Shown here one piece after another: positions 21,035 to 30,415 of a stretch of 64,000 nucleotides of DNA (within the stretch, counting starts at the first letter, position 1; every line of letters starts with the position of its first letter). Both the position numbers and the translations under genes were made by a program. The notes beneath the pieces were generated by a model. The model saw nothing but the letters and a program-made list of their open reading frames with translations, searched no databases and was not told where the DNA came from. The DNA comes from Branchipolynoe longqiensis (Eukaryota > Annelida > Polychaeta > Phyllodocida > Polynoidae): NCBI GenBank assembly GCA_030323885.1, contig CM059198.1:76159045-76223044 (forward strand), in the 5' to 3' direction.

Positions 21035-22834
21035 ATGGGACCCAGTCTCGGCCGTCTGACCTCACTCATCTCCTCACGAGCTATGGCGCACTACATGTCC
21101 AGAACTCCGTCCCCGGACCTAAGCACAGACACTGGGGCCCCGCACACGGCCAGCTTACTGTCCGACTACATTGAGTCAGCAGAGAGACAGCGGGAGAGCC
21201 CCCGCGCAGGACCACTCTACGTACCCCTGCCACACGAGTCAGACGGGGGCTCAGAGGTGGAGATGGACGACCGAGAACAGACAGGGGCGACCCCGACCAG
21301 GGACGAGCAGGACGGGCCCACAGGGAGCGCGCTCCCCTTCAAGCAGGGACCCTCCCCAGGGACAGTGGTAACATCGGAAGGACCGGGGAGAAGGTTGGTG
21401 CTGGCCTCCACTTCCCCCACGTATACACCACCCCCGCTGGGCGGCCTCCACAACGGACTGAGAATGGTAGTGGCGGACTTGACACAGACCTTCAGCCCTC
21501 CCCCAGACCCCGCTTGCGGTGACCAGTGGAGGGGGCCCAACTACGTCCCAACACCCATAGCGGAGCTGGAAAGATTGGAAGTACGGAAAAGAGAACTGGA
21601 GGCGGAGATACGTGAACGCAGGGCCGGATACTCGATCAACTGGTCCCAAGGATCCACACCCCTTGGGCCGTCCCCACCAACGCTGGTGAAGGACGGCTCC
21701 CAGCCCCTCCCGAGGGGAGGGCAGGAGCACTTACTACATAGACCGCAAGCCTCCGCCTTCAGCCCACGGAGGGACGGGAGAGGCGGGCCCCCCGGGGAAC
21801 CGCCCGGCTACACGTCCAGACCAGTGACCCCAGCAGTCCACTCACCCCGAGCGGTGGGGGCCGTGACCTCAGCCGACCCAGTCGAGGCTAGGAGGAGTAG
21901 ACGGGAGGAGGTGACCAGGGCAACGGGCCACCTAGACACGCCCCCCAACCCAAACACCAACAGGGCCCCGTCAGTGCCGCCAGCCCTGCCACAGCTGGCG
22001 TTGCCAGCTTTAGCAACGACACCACCAGCAACGGGATCCTTCCTGGAACAGTTTATCCCAGCGGAAAAGGCACCACTGGACGCGGAGGGAGGTAAACTGG
22101 CGGTCAGCACGGCCAAACTGATTAACACTCTGTGGTCACACCCCATGACAAAAGCAGAAACGGCGGAGGTATATGCAACCTTGCCGAGACCAGCAAACGT
22201 GGACGCTCTGCACAAAACTCGGATGAACCCAGAGATCGAGGCTACACTACCAGCCCGAGTAAAAGAGAATGATGCGGCACTAGCTGCGGCACAGTGGGGC
22301 ATCCAGTTCGCGGCCAGACCGGTGGCCAGTGCCCTGGACAGCATTGAAACCGGGAAGGCACTCGATACGAAAGAACTGGTAACAGCACTCGTAACCACCC
22401 TCAAACTACTCGCCAGAACGAGTAACACCATAGTAGGGATGCGGAGAGACAATGTGAGACCCACACTGCTGCAACAACTGAAGCCACTGGCCAAAAAGGA
22501 AGGGAACCAGGGTTTCAAATATGTGTTGGGTGAGGATCTGAACGCCAAGGTAACCTCCCTGGAGGCGGACAGGAAAACAGCGCTGGCCATAGTGAGGTCA
22601 CAAGGGAACCGACAGGGACACAGGAATTACGAACGACAGGCGTACAAGCAGGGAAACTACAAGGGCGGTCTGGGGAAGGGCCGCCTACCACAAAACACCC
22701 CGAGACACCGCCAGGAGGAGCCAAAACCCTACTACCACCGGCCAAGCGGAGGAAGCCAAACACGCCCCCACCGAGGGGGGAGGGGCAGGGCTACGGGCAG
22801 CTACCGAGGCCGAGGCGGGGACCGCAGGACATAG
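21035..22834 (+). CDS. gag: DIRS Gag-like protein
   Basis: 599 codons from the ATG at 21035. Residues 1-330 are Pro/Gly-rich and probably disordered, with a short charged helix (ELERLEVRKRELEAEIRERR, near residues 176-195) likely to form a coiled coil. From about 334 (FLEQFIPAE) to 515 lies a helical domain with features I associate with DIRS Gag: an NPEI segment, LL-rich helices, an R-R-D/E-x-x-R segment (MRRDNVRPTL) and a G-x-DL element (LGEDLNAKV). The C-terminus (about 560-599) is Arg/Gly-rich (GRGRATGSYRGRGG), suited to nucleic-acid binding. No zinc knuckle is visible. It is the first ORF of the element. The stop at 22832-22834 lies inside the open RT frame, which is -1 relative to Gag. 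Confidence 0.85.
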   Translation: MGPSLGRLTSLISSRAMAHYMSRTPSPDLSTDTGAPHTASLLSDYIESAERQRESPRAGPLYVPLPHESDGGSEVEMDDREQTGATPTRDEQDGPTGSALPFKQGPSPGTVVTSEGPGRRLVLASTSPTYTPPPLGGLHNGLRMVVADLTQTFSPPPDPACGDQWRGPNYVPTPIAELERLEVRKRELEAEIRERRAGYSINWSQGSTPLGPSPPTLVKDGSQPLPRGGQEHLLHRPQASAFSPRRDGRGGPPGEPPGYTSRPVTPAVHSPRAVGAVTSADPVEARRSRREEVTRATGHLDTPPNPNTNRAPSVPPALPQLALPALATTPPATGSFLEQFIPAEKAPLDAEGGKLAVSTAKLINTLWSHPMTKAETAEVYATLPRPANVDALHKTRMNPEIEATLPARVKENDAALAAAQWGIQFAARPVASALDSIETGKALDTKELVTALVTTLKLLARTSNTIVGMRRDNVRPTLLQQLKPLAKKEGNQGFKYVLGEDLNAKVTSLEADRKTALAIVRSQGNRQGHRNYERQAYKQGNYKGGLGKGRLPQNTPRHRQEEPKPYYHRPSGGSQTRPHRGGRGRATGSYRGRGGDRRT

Positions 22835-22935
22835 AAAGTGAAGTAAGTACCACCCTAAAACACTTCTCGGCGGGAGGCGTTACACGGCAAAGCCACAGGT
22901 GGCCAGCAATAACGGACAATGCCTGGGTAAAACAG

Positions 22936-24735
22936 ATGGTGAAAGGTGTCAAAATTGAGGTAACAGGGCTGCCGAAACAAAGTATCCTACCGATCTCCAG
23001 GGAGAAAGGGACAGGATCAATATTAAAACAAAAAGTGGGGGAAATGTTAACACAAGGGGTGCTAGAAGAAGCATCATCTAACAACAGATGCTTCGTATCT
23101 CACCTCTTTCTCAGGCCGAAGAAAGATGGCGACTTTAGACCCATACTGAACCTGTCAAAGCTCAATGAACTGGTAGTATACCGACATTTTAAAATGGAAC
23201 AGTTAGGGACGGTAATGCAGCTAGTGCACAAAGGGGCGTGGCTGGCTAGCATAGACATCTCCCAGGCATACCACAGCTTGGAGATCAGAGAGTTAGACAG
23301 AGACCTCTTACAATTCATATTTGAGGAACAGAGGTATAGGTTCAGAGTACTACCAAACGGGCTCAGTTCAGGACCTAGAGTGTTTACAAAGATAATGAGG
23401 GCAGTAATGAGCCACCTCAGAACCAACCACAACATCCTGCTGTGCTTCTATATTGATGATACTATACTAATAGGTCGAACGCAGGCAGAAGTCAGGACAG
23501 CGGTGAAACTAACGATAGACTTAGTCACCCACCTAGGGTTCACTATAAACCAGGAGAAGTCGGTGCTAGAACCAGGCCAGAACCTACAGTTCCTAGGCTT
23601 CACCATCGACACACTAACGATAAGAGTAAACATACCGAAAGATAAGTGTGAGGAACTATTGGGGCGCATCACAGACACACTCACCAACACCAAGCTAAAA
23701 ATTAGGGACCTGGCTACACTAGTGGGGAAACTGGTAGCAACCGACCCAGGTAATAAATGGGCAAAAATAAGATCTAAGGTAATTGTGAGAGCGCTGAATT
23801 GGAATATACGGGATTCCAACAACAATTATGAGAGCCCCTGCACGCTCACCAAGCGGGTAAAAGAATGTCTCTTATTCTGGACCGATAATTTAGAAACAAC
23901 CAACAGGGAGTACGAACACAGACCAGTGGATGTGTGCGTCTTCACGGACGCATCATCCCACGGGTGGGGGTACTTCGACCAAACCCATAACACACACTAC
24001 GGGGAACAATGGGATGAGACGGTGAGCAGCACCACACACATCAATGTCCTAGAGCTCAGAGCGGTAAGACGAATGCTAGAGCACACAGGGGAAAGGCTAA
24101 GGAATAGACATGTGCGGGTCTTTGCGGATAACACCACGACAGTAGCATGCATAGGGAAAGGCGGCTCGGCCAGGTCCAAAGAATGTCAGGAAGAAACTGA
24201 GCATGTTTGGACCCTAACTGAGAAACTAGACCTAAAACTAACCGTAAGATTCTGCCCAGGGGTGGATAACGTGGAGGCAGACTGGGCCTCACGGGCGTTC
24301 ACAGATGCAGGAGAATGGTCACTAGACAGTCAGGTAGTGAGGGAAATATTCGATACACTGGGTACACCAGACATTGACATGTTTGCCTCACGGGATAATC
24401 ACCAGCTGAACCGCTATGTGGCCAGGGAATTTGATAGGCAAGCGGAGGGGACGGACGCTTTATCGTTAAGTTGGCAACAGATTAACGGATTTTTCTTCCC
24501 ACCTTTCAGCTGCCTGTCCAAAGTGCTGGTGAAACTGGAGAGGGAGCAGCCCAAGGGAGTCCTCATCGCGCCAGACTGGCCGACACAACCGTGGTTCCCA
24601 CTGCTACGACAGCTGCGGGGATACCAAGCAGCGATGAGGATCCCTGTGGAGTCACGGACACTACGGATCAAAGGGGCGGGGGGGAAATTGTTCCCACTCG
24701 CCAACAAAATGAGCCTCCACGCGGTGAGACTCTAG
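22936..24735 (+). CDS. pol: DIRS reverse transcriptase-RNase H with methyltransferase-like domain
   Basis: 599 codons from the ATG at 22936. RT: RPKKDGDFRPILNLSKLN, WLASIDISQAYHSLEI, LPNGLSSGPRVF and the catalytic YIDD at residues 172-175. RNase H: TDASSHGWG (D338), E373 in LELRAV, D398 in VFADN and D449 in NVEADWASR. Residues about 479-570 match the Dam-like domain of DIRS elements: DIDMFASRDN (479-488), FFFPPFS (519-525) and LIAPDWPTQPWFPLL. The usual NPPY/F catalytic motif of Dam enzymes is FPPF here, so activity is doubtful. The frame stays open upstream to inside the Gag end and encodes HRWPAITDNAWVKQM just before the ATG, which resembles the usual RT N-terminus. The translated protein may therefore start earlier, by -1 frameshifting, splicing or reinitiation. 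Confidence 0.93.
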   Translation: MVKGVKIEVTGLPKQSILPISREKGTGSILKQKVGEMLTQGVLEEASSNNRCFVSHLFLRPKKDGDFRPILNLSKLNELVVYRHFKMEQLGTVMQLVHKGAWLASIDISQAYHSLEIRELDRDLLQFIFEEQRYRFRVLPNGLSSGPRVFTKIMRAVMSHLRTNHNILLCFYIDDTILIGRTQAEVRTAVKLTIDLVTHLGFTINQEKSVLEPGQNLQFLGFTIDTLTIRVNIPKDKCEELLGRITDTLTNTKLKIRDLATLVGKLVATDPGNKWAKIRSKVIVRALNWNIRDSNNNYESPCTLTKRVKECLLFWTDNLETTNREYEHRPVDVCVFTDASSHGWGYFDQTHNTHYGEQWDETVSSTTHINVLELRAVRRMLEHTGERLRNRHVRVFADNTTTVACIGKGGSARSKECQEETEHVWTLTEKLDLKLTVRFCPGVDNVEADWASRAFTDAGEWSLDSQVVREIFDTLGTPDIDMFASRDNHQLNRYVAREFDRQAEGTDALSLSWQQINGFFFPPFSCLSKVLVKLEREQPKGVLIAPDWPTQPWFPLLRQLRGYQAAMRIPVESRTLRIKGAGGKLFPLANKMSLHAVRL

Positions 24736-24740
24736 CAGGC

Positions 24741-25739
24741 ATGTTCAGAGCACTGGGCATGAACGAGGCGACGGCAGAGCTTCTAACAGCATCATGGGCG
24801 GATGCAACTAGGAGACAATACACAACGATCCTGAGGAGGTGGGCGAACCACTGTGACAAGGAGGGGATTAACGCCCGAAAGCCCACCCTCAAAGAAGGGA
24901 TAGAATACCTGGAGAGACTGTTCTCCGAAGGGGCAGCCAAGACCACCGTCAACACCGTGAAGTCATTGTTATCGACTTTTGTGACAGTGGGGGGGAGGCC
25001 GTTCGGGGAGCACCCCCTAGTGAGCAGATTACTGAAGGGGATAGGAAACCTCAAACCCAACCGCCCTAAATACGAAGCGGTATGGGACCCCCGACAATTG
25101 TTGAACTACTTACAGGGGTGGGGCCCGACACGCTTGCTAGATGTGGACCAGTTGAATAGAAGAACCACCTGCCTGTTCCTATTAGCCACAGGGCAAAGGC
25201 TCCAGGCCCTGGGCCTGATGAAGCGCAAGGACATCGGGTGGGGACAGGACCACTGCACGTTGAGATACTCAACGAAAATGAAATCCAACGACCCAGCACG
25301 GAACCCCCTCGTCCTCACATTCAGGGAATTTGGAGTGGAAGAACTATGTGTGTACACTCACCTGAAAACATACATGGACAAGAAGGAACTGACAGGGGCG
25401 GATCCGGCAGTATTCGCAACTACCAGGAGCCCGCATGTCGCGGCCTCACAAGAGACACTGACAAGGTATGTGAGGAATACCATGGCGGAAGCAGGTATAG
25501 ACATGACACAATTCACACCGTACTCTTGCCGACACGCATCCACCAGTGCGGCGGCAAGGAAACAAGTCCCACTGGCCACAATTATCCTGGCAGCGGGATG
25601 GACAGGTGAAACCACCTTCAGGCGCTTCTACAACCGACCCCTATCCTCGGGGGGAAACGTGACTACCAACCTTATCCCTACCATCTGGGCAGATGAGAGG
25701 GAAACAAGCGAGAGACCGACAAACAATGGACTCACTTAA
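24741..25739 (+). CDS. YR: DIRS tyrosine recombinase
   Basis: 332 residues from the ATG at 24741, five bases after the RT stop. The frame is open back to 24591 without an ATG, so reinitiation is a simple route. The N-terminal SAM-like core-binding region (SWADATRRQYTTILRRWANH) is followed by the catalytic domain: Arg153 in ATGQRLQALGL, YSCRHAS with Tyr261 and Arg264, Trp287 in LAAGWTGETTF, and nucleophile Tyr297 in RRFYNRPL. The usual His of the HxxR box is Tyr in YSCR, a substitution I believe occurs in part of this family. The enzyme should integrate a circular cDNA without target duplication. The domain looks full length. Confidence 0.93.
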   Translation: MFRALGMNEATAELLTASWADATRRQYTTILRRWANHCDKEGINARKPTLKEGIEYLERLFSEGAAKTTVNTVKSLLSTFVTVGGRPFGEHPLVSRLLKGIGNLKPNRPKYEAVWDPRQLLNYLQGWGPTRLLDVDQLNRRTTCLFLLATGQRLQALGLMKRKDIGWGQDHCTLRYSTKMKSNDPARNPLVLTFREFGVEELCVYTHLKTYMDKKELTGADPAVFATTRSPHVAASQETLTRYVRNTMAEAGIDMTQFTPYSCRHASTSAAARKQVPLATIILAAGWTGETTFRRFYNRPLSSGGNVTTNLIPTIWADERETSERPTNNGLT

Positions 25740-25912
25740 ACCATGTAACCATATATAGAATGTATCCAAGATTGCTTGTAATGAGGCTCGAGAGCCACTT
25801 ATAGATACACAAAAAAGAAATAAAAGCGAACCTAAGCAACAAGCTAATGTCTTGCGTACGCTTCATTCACATTGTTGATTAGGAACAACACAGGTACACA
25901 GCCGCAATACAA
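25740..25912 (+). other. DIRS 3' untranslated segment
   Basis: Contains a polyadenylation-like AATAAA at 25819-25824 between the recombinase stop and the internal complementary region. Confidence 0.6.
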
Positions 25913-26024
25913 AGTAGCGGATGGCCCTCGTGGCCTGATTACCATCATAATATAAAATTCTGCTATTAACATGCAGCAGAATATGAATTATTATGGTATG
26001 AAAGGGCCACGAGGGGCCATCGGC
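25913..26024. repeat. DIRS internal complementary region (circle-junction template)
   Basis: Positions 25913-25951 are the exact reverse complement of the left end (20335-20373). Positions 25949-26024 are the reverse complement of the right terminus (about 26124-26199). The two matches overlap by the trinucleotide AAT (ATT on the other strand) at 25949-25951. In the DIRS-1 model this region templates completion of the cDNA ends and circularisation. Confidence 0.93.
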
Positions 26025-26088
26025 CCACCCTATAGTCTAGGTAAGACCCACCCGAAGAACAGCTGAGTACCAGTGTTGAAACTACAAA

Positions 26089-26199
26089 AAATGACGAGAG
26101 CTCGACAGATGCAACATCCAGTAGCCGATGGCCCCTCGTGGCCCTTTCATACCATAATAATTCATATTCTGCTGCATGTTAATAGCAGAATTTTATATT
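26089..26199. repeat. DIRS right inverted terminal repeat
   Basis: The inner part (26090-26142) is inverted-complementary to the left repeat. The outer extension to 26199 is longer than on the left and contains an 8-bp stem (attctgct...agcagaat). It ends in ATT at 26197-26199. Confidence 0.92.
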
Positions 26200-26267
26200 C
26201 TGTGCGGGTGCTACTCTACTCAGTGCAGTGTGAGCAGGTCCACAAGCCGCTCACCTGAGTTTGGTGT

Positions 26268-26455
26268 TGGGAGTTTCACGTCCTGGCAACATCTAAGGTT
26301 ATATCAGGACGGGTACCGATTTGTGACTGTACACACTCATGGCGACTTTATAGTGCTGCACCACTGGGAGACCAGGCCACCAGCACCATGACCTTATATC
26401 CCACATTATCCTGACACTGAGCCAACCAGTCCTTGCCATATATCCCAATAATTTC
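26268..26455 (-). mobile_element. SINE-A, 5'-truncated
   Basis: Tail (gggagtttcacgtcctggc) through ctgacactgagccaaccagt. The tRNA-like head is missing and the junction runs into a second, inverted fragment. Confidence 0.85.
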
Positions 26456-26485
26456 ACTAAATGAGATATGTCATCGTGGCAGCTG

Positions 26486-26593
26486 CACCGCATCCCAGTG
26501 GAACAGCACTATAAGGCCGTCATGGAAGCACACTGCCACTAGTTAGCACCTGCCGTGATATGAACTCAAATGCTACTAGTATGGAAACCCCTA
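26486..26593 (+). mobile_element. SINE-A fragment, inverted relative to its neighbour
   Basis: cccagtggaacagcactata ... gccgtgatatgaactcaaat matches the SINE-A 3' half in plus orientation and forms an inverted pair with 26268-26455. Confidence 0.7.
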
Positions 26594-27149
26594 GCTCACT
26601 CACCTTTATCAGTGTTTATCATATTCTACTACAACTACCCCCTCCTACCCCTCAGCATATACCCAGGTATTAATTATAGATCATTGCCATAGCAACACAA
26701 CGAGTGGAGTTAGCCAAAGTTAATGACGTCATAGTGACACGTCGTTCTGTGTATGTGTCTCGGGTTAGGGAAACTAACAATTCACCACCACTAGAATATA
26801 AACAACAAAATAAGAACCTAGAAAAACAGATGTTGTTTAAATGGAATAATACAAAGTATAGTAAAAGCTGGATTTTTGAATGCTTGCATTCTAGTTACAA
26901 GCCATAAAAAGGAAGCAAGAAAACCTAAATTATGAAAACAAAATACAAAAGATTTAAATCAAATTGGATTAGTGCTGCCCAGCGGTGATAACAATTGTTA
27001 ACACACTTATCTGTTATGAGCAGCGTAAATAGATTCATCACTAGAGAAAAAAGAAGAATATAAATGACAATTTGGTGCTCTTGTGCCATGTTGCTATGCT
27101 TGAAAATAGGTAAACAAAGCACATGTCCAGCATTTCAGAGTGCACACCG
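26594..27149. other. Unannotated stretch
   Basis: Includes taccccctcctacccctc near 26636, faintly like the LTR family at 28056-28668, and a TGACGTCA at 26724. No gene recognised. Confidence 0.35.
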
Positions 27150-27295
27150 AAAGTAAATAATACTTCCAAAGTTAACACTGTAAGATAAAAGTTACATTGA
27201 AGTAAAGTGAATTATGTTATAACGATAACCCGAATATACTTCTCTAAACGATATGACAGAACCTCAAGACCATCATATTGTGCAAATTTAACGCT
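27150..27295 (+). repeat. Dispersed repeat R3, diverged copy
   Basis: Aligns in order with 32530-32665: gataaaagttacattgaagt, gttataacgataa, and near the end ccatcatattgtgcaa versus cccatcggacaatgca. Confidence 0.5.
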
Positions 27296-27349
27296 GACAC
27301 ACTGTCAGGTTGTACCCAGAGACCCTGGTAACTAGCCGGACTCCGGTGT

Positions 27350-27639
27350 CGCAGTTTGAAAGGGTACCCGGTTTAAAACGGCCCTTTTCGCCATGCGCAT
27401 GCATTTCCGCCTGATTGAGATTGTACCCACGTTTCGTACCTTGTTAATTGCTTGCTAGCTTGGTAGTGCAGAGGATAATAATATATATATACTAACAAGC
27501 ATAACATATTCACTACAATGATGCCTGAACAGCCTCCTTGCTTGTCTCGCCCTACATTTCCAGAAAGCTTGCCAATCAACTTTGATGCATGCGCATTGCG
27601 AAAAGGCCCGTTTTAAACCGGCTACCCTCTGAAACTGTG
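27350..27639. mobile_element. MITE-like element with 55-bp terminal inverted repeats
   Basis: 27350-27404 and 27585-27639 are inverted complements (core acccggtttaaaacggccct, then tttcgc, then atgcgcatgcat) with only a few mismatches. The 180-bp interior has no coding capacity. The superfamily is undetermined and no clear target duplication was found. Confidence 0.75.
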
Positions 27640-27649
27640 GCACAGAGCG

Positions 27650-28055
27650 GGCGGGGTCCGTACCTTACAGCACCTTCCGACAGTAGCCAGCAACAGAGTG
27701 TACAGTGGGAGCACTACCGGCTGGGGGGTCAGTACCCGACAGCACATTCCGACAGTAACCAGCTACAGAGTGTACAGTGGGAGCACTACGGGCTGGCAGG
27801 GTCAGTACCCGACAGTACCTTCCGACAGTAGCCAGCAACAGAGTGTACAGTGGGAGCTCTACGGGCTGGCGGGGTCAGTACCCGACAGCACCTTCCGACA
27901 ATAGCCAACTACAGAGTGTACAGTGGGAGCTCTATGGGCTGGCGGGGTCAGTACCCGACAGCACCTTCCGACAATAGCCAACTACAGAGTGTACAGTGGG
28001 AGCACTACGGGCTGGCGTGGTCAGTACCCGACAGCACCTTCCGACAGTAACCAGC
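27650..28055. repeat. 73-bp minisatellite, left segment
   Basis: Unit gtacccgacagcaccttccg ... gggctggcggggtca, period 73 bp. Interrupted at 28055 by a solo LTR and resumed at 28673. Confidence 0.93.
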
Positions 28056-28438
28056 TGTAAAATATTCCGATAATGATGCATTGGTGGGGGAATGCAAATG
28101 TTCTATTTGTGAAACAGGTGTATAGGGCCGGGTGCATAAATGTGTTTATGTAGTTGCTGGTAGTACTTGACTCATTGGTAAATAGACATTGTGGTGCTAG
28201 TAAGATAGTGTGTAAGGGGCACTCAGAGCTCTACCCACTACCCCCTCCCCGCTCTGCTAGTCATGGATCACCACACACTCAGCTCAGGGCGGGTGGTGAC
28301 CAAGGGAGCCACACCGCATGGTGGTGGTGGGCAGATCACTGTAACCATGGGGACTGGAAAATGCTTGTTTCTCATTCGTAGAGCTGGAAATGCTTGATTC
28401 TCATTGGGAAATGTGGTCAGATGATATTCTATACTGGA

Positions 28439-28485
<47 letters not shown>

Positions 28486-28668
28486 AATCATGCTGTCGGT
28501 CGCGATGTGACAAAGACTGCTTTCATTACTAGACTGCCGCTGGATCCATGTACCATATAAATAATAAACCTGAGGGCTTGGCTCTCTCTCTTCTTTCACT
28601 CTTTATACTCTTCCTTTCTCTTTTTGCCTGTATTGATTTCACTATAGATTCGAGCCGTGGACTTTACA
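28056..28668 (+). mobile_element. Solo LTR, 613 bp
   Basis: Begins TGTAAAATA and ends ACTTTACA, giving the 6-bp inverted ends TGTAAA/TTTACA. Flanked by cagc at 28052-28055 and 28669-28672, a 4-bp target duplication inside the 73-bp minisatellite, whose sequence resumes in register after removal. A TATA-like ccatataaataataaa at about 28552 followed by a pyrimidine-rich tract fits an LTR promoter. An ATC microsatellite lies inside (28437-28486). A related copy ends at 52744. No internal retrotransposon sequence remains. Confidence 0.8.
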
Positions 28669-28850
28669 CAGCAACAGACTGGCGGTGTCAGTATCCGACA
28701 GCACCTTCCGACAGTAGCCAACTACAGAGTGCACAGCGAGAGCACTGTGGGGTCAGTACCTGACAGCATCCAGCTACAGAGTGCACAGTGGGAGAACTAT
28801 GGGCGGGCAGGGTAAATACCCTCCGACAGTAGCAGGCTGCAGAAAACACC
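28669..28850. repeat. 73-bp minisatellite, right segment
   Basis: Continuation of the array at 27650-28055, more diverged and with an internal deletion in the first unit. Confidence 0.85.
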
Positions 28851-29251
28851 GCCCCTCCCCACCATAACTGGTTATCAACCATAGAAAACACACCATCCCT
28901 CCAGTACTGGTGATGATTTACGGTAATTATATCAAACCTATCTCAGCCCTAAGTGCAGGGTGACCTAGATACATCACATTGATGTTATTGATATATATGT
29001 ATATATTATATGCGTACATACACATATACACACCCACACATCAAATGAGTCTGACCACCAAGTGACGGGTGAGTTGTGCAGGAGACGCCACCTCCAACTG
29101 TTGCTGCTGTTTTGATATACTCATACAAACTCACAAACACGTCACACATACGTCAACGACAGTCTGTCTGCATTCACCATTAGGTCACATTGGTCTGTGC
29201 TGAAAAGCAACACAAGGACCATAACCTCAGTCTCACCATGCACTATGACTG
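28851..29251. other. Unannotated stretch
   Basis: A TA/CA-rich patch lies at 28985-29045. No gene recognised. Confidence 0.4.
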
Positions 29252-29452
29252 GATTGGGAGGGAGAGAGAGAGAGAGAGAGAGAGAGGGGATGAGGGAGGG
29301 AGAAAGAGAGGAAGGGATGGATGGAGTGGGGGAGGGGGACGGACAGGGGAAGGGGGAAATGGACAGGGGAAAGGGGGAGAGGGTAAGAATCAAGGGAGGG
29401 GGGGGGAGGTGTAGTGGGTGAGGGGTGTGAGGGGAAGGGGGGCAGGCTAGGC
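29252..29452. repeat. 200-bp polypurine tract
   Basis: (GA)n at 29262-29287 followed by G/A-rich DNA with very few pyrimidines to about 29452. Long purine frames on this tract are not genes. Confidence 0.9.
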
Positions 29453-29598
29453 ACTGGATTAAAGATGTATAATCCGATGAAAGCATCAAATTTCCAAAAC
29501 CAAAACAATCATCTAGAATTTATTCTACGTTTACCGATGCAGTTATTAAGCATGTGTTGACACACAGAAGGGAATGCAGACGCAATTTAAATTAAATT

Positions 29599-29645
29599 TA
29601 GCAGTAACAGGTTCTATTAAATTTGAATAGAATCTGTTACTGCTA
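29599..29645. repeat. Near-perfect 20-bp-stem hairpin
   Basis: Arms 29599-29618 and 29626-29645 (tagcagtaacaggttctatt and its complement, one mismatch) with a 7-base loop. Too short for a typical precursor microRNA. It may be a transposon remnant. Confidence 0.85.
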
Positions 29646-29682
29646 AAGCCTAAAGTGTCAGAGTTTTAGTGTGCTAGCTAAA

Positions 29683-30095
29683 ACTAATTTGATATTTGCA
29701 CCTAAAATATCTCAAAACATAGTTAATTAAAATAAAAGGTTTGTTTGTTATTGCTTAGCGTCCTAGCAACAGCTAAGGTCATATCAGGATGGGTACCGAC
29801 TTGTGACAGTGCACATTCCTGGCGACTGTATAGTGCTGCCCTACTGGCAGAACATGTTGCGGCTCAGTCACAGTATCCTGACACTGAGCTAACCAGTCAT
29901 TGTCTATAAGTTATTGGTTTAACTCGGCTGGGATTCGAACTCCCAACCCTCTTCATGGGAAGCGTGCGCTCTACCGATTAGGCTACCACGTTCGGTAAAA
30001 ATAAAAGGTACTTCAAACTACAATCCATTTAATATATTTATCTGAGAAAAATTACAGGAACTCAAAACCATCGGACTATGCAACTGCCTTGCCTG
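29683..30095 (+). repeat. Dispersed repeat R3, split by a SINE
   Basis: 29683-29740 plus 30010-30095 together match the uninterrupted copy at 32506-32665 (aaaactaatt, atatctcaaaa, ataaaagg/ttacttcaa, ctgagaaaaattacagg, ccatcggactatgcaac). Confidence 0.75.
29741..29997 (-). mobile_element. SINE-A with 12-bp target-site duplication
   Basis: Tail, body (slightly deleted) and tRNA-like head (ggctgggattcgaactccc, aggctaccacgttcggt). Flanked by aaaataaaaggt at 29729-29740 and 29998-30009. Inserted in repeat R3, whose copy at 32506 is the paralogous empty site. Confidence 0.93.
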
Positions 30096-30415
30096 TACAT
30101 GCCAGCCACGAGTACCCCTAACGGCCGCCAACGACACTAACGCCACCTGGTGTCTGGTTGTGTTGCGACATTCGATCGCTAAGCGGGATGCTGTGTGGTT
30201 GCGTTTCAGTCCGCCAGGGGGACGCATCAGGAACGCAACGCACGGACTAAGGTTCTTCCCAGTTATTTAAGTAGGTTTATTGGGGTTGCACGTCCTAGAT
30301 GCACATACTTTCATATTGGGCCATATTGCTGGTTTTATAGTGCTTCCCCACTGGGGTACCGTGCTGCCAATACCAGTCATGAAATCCTGATACATGACCT
30401 AACAACTAAGTCCCC

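Larger units (their letters stand above)
20335..26199 (+). mobile_element. DIRS-type tyrosine-recombinase retrotransposon, apparently intact
   Basis: About 5.87 kb. Three plus-strand ORFs in DIRS order: Gag (21035-22834), RT-RNaseH-methyltransferase-like (22936-24735, frame open further upstream) and tyrosine recombinase (24741-25739). Inverted terminal repeats lie at 20335-20402 and about 26089-26199, preceded on the right by an internal complementary region (25913-26024) that matches both termini back to back. No stops or frameshifts interrupt the ORFs. No target duplication is seen, as expected for recombinase-mediated insertion. In this order RT copies the RNA and the recombinase inserts a circular DNA. 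The ATT shared by both ends marks the presumed crossover trinucleotide. Confidence 0.95.
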
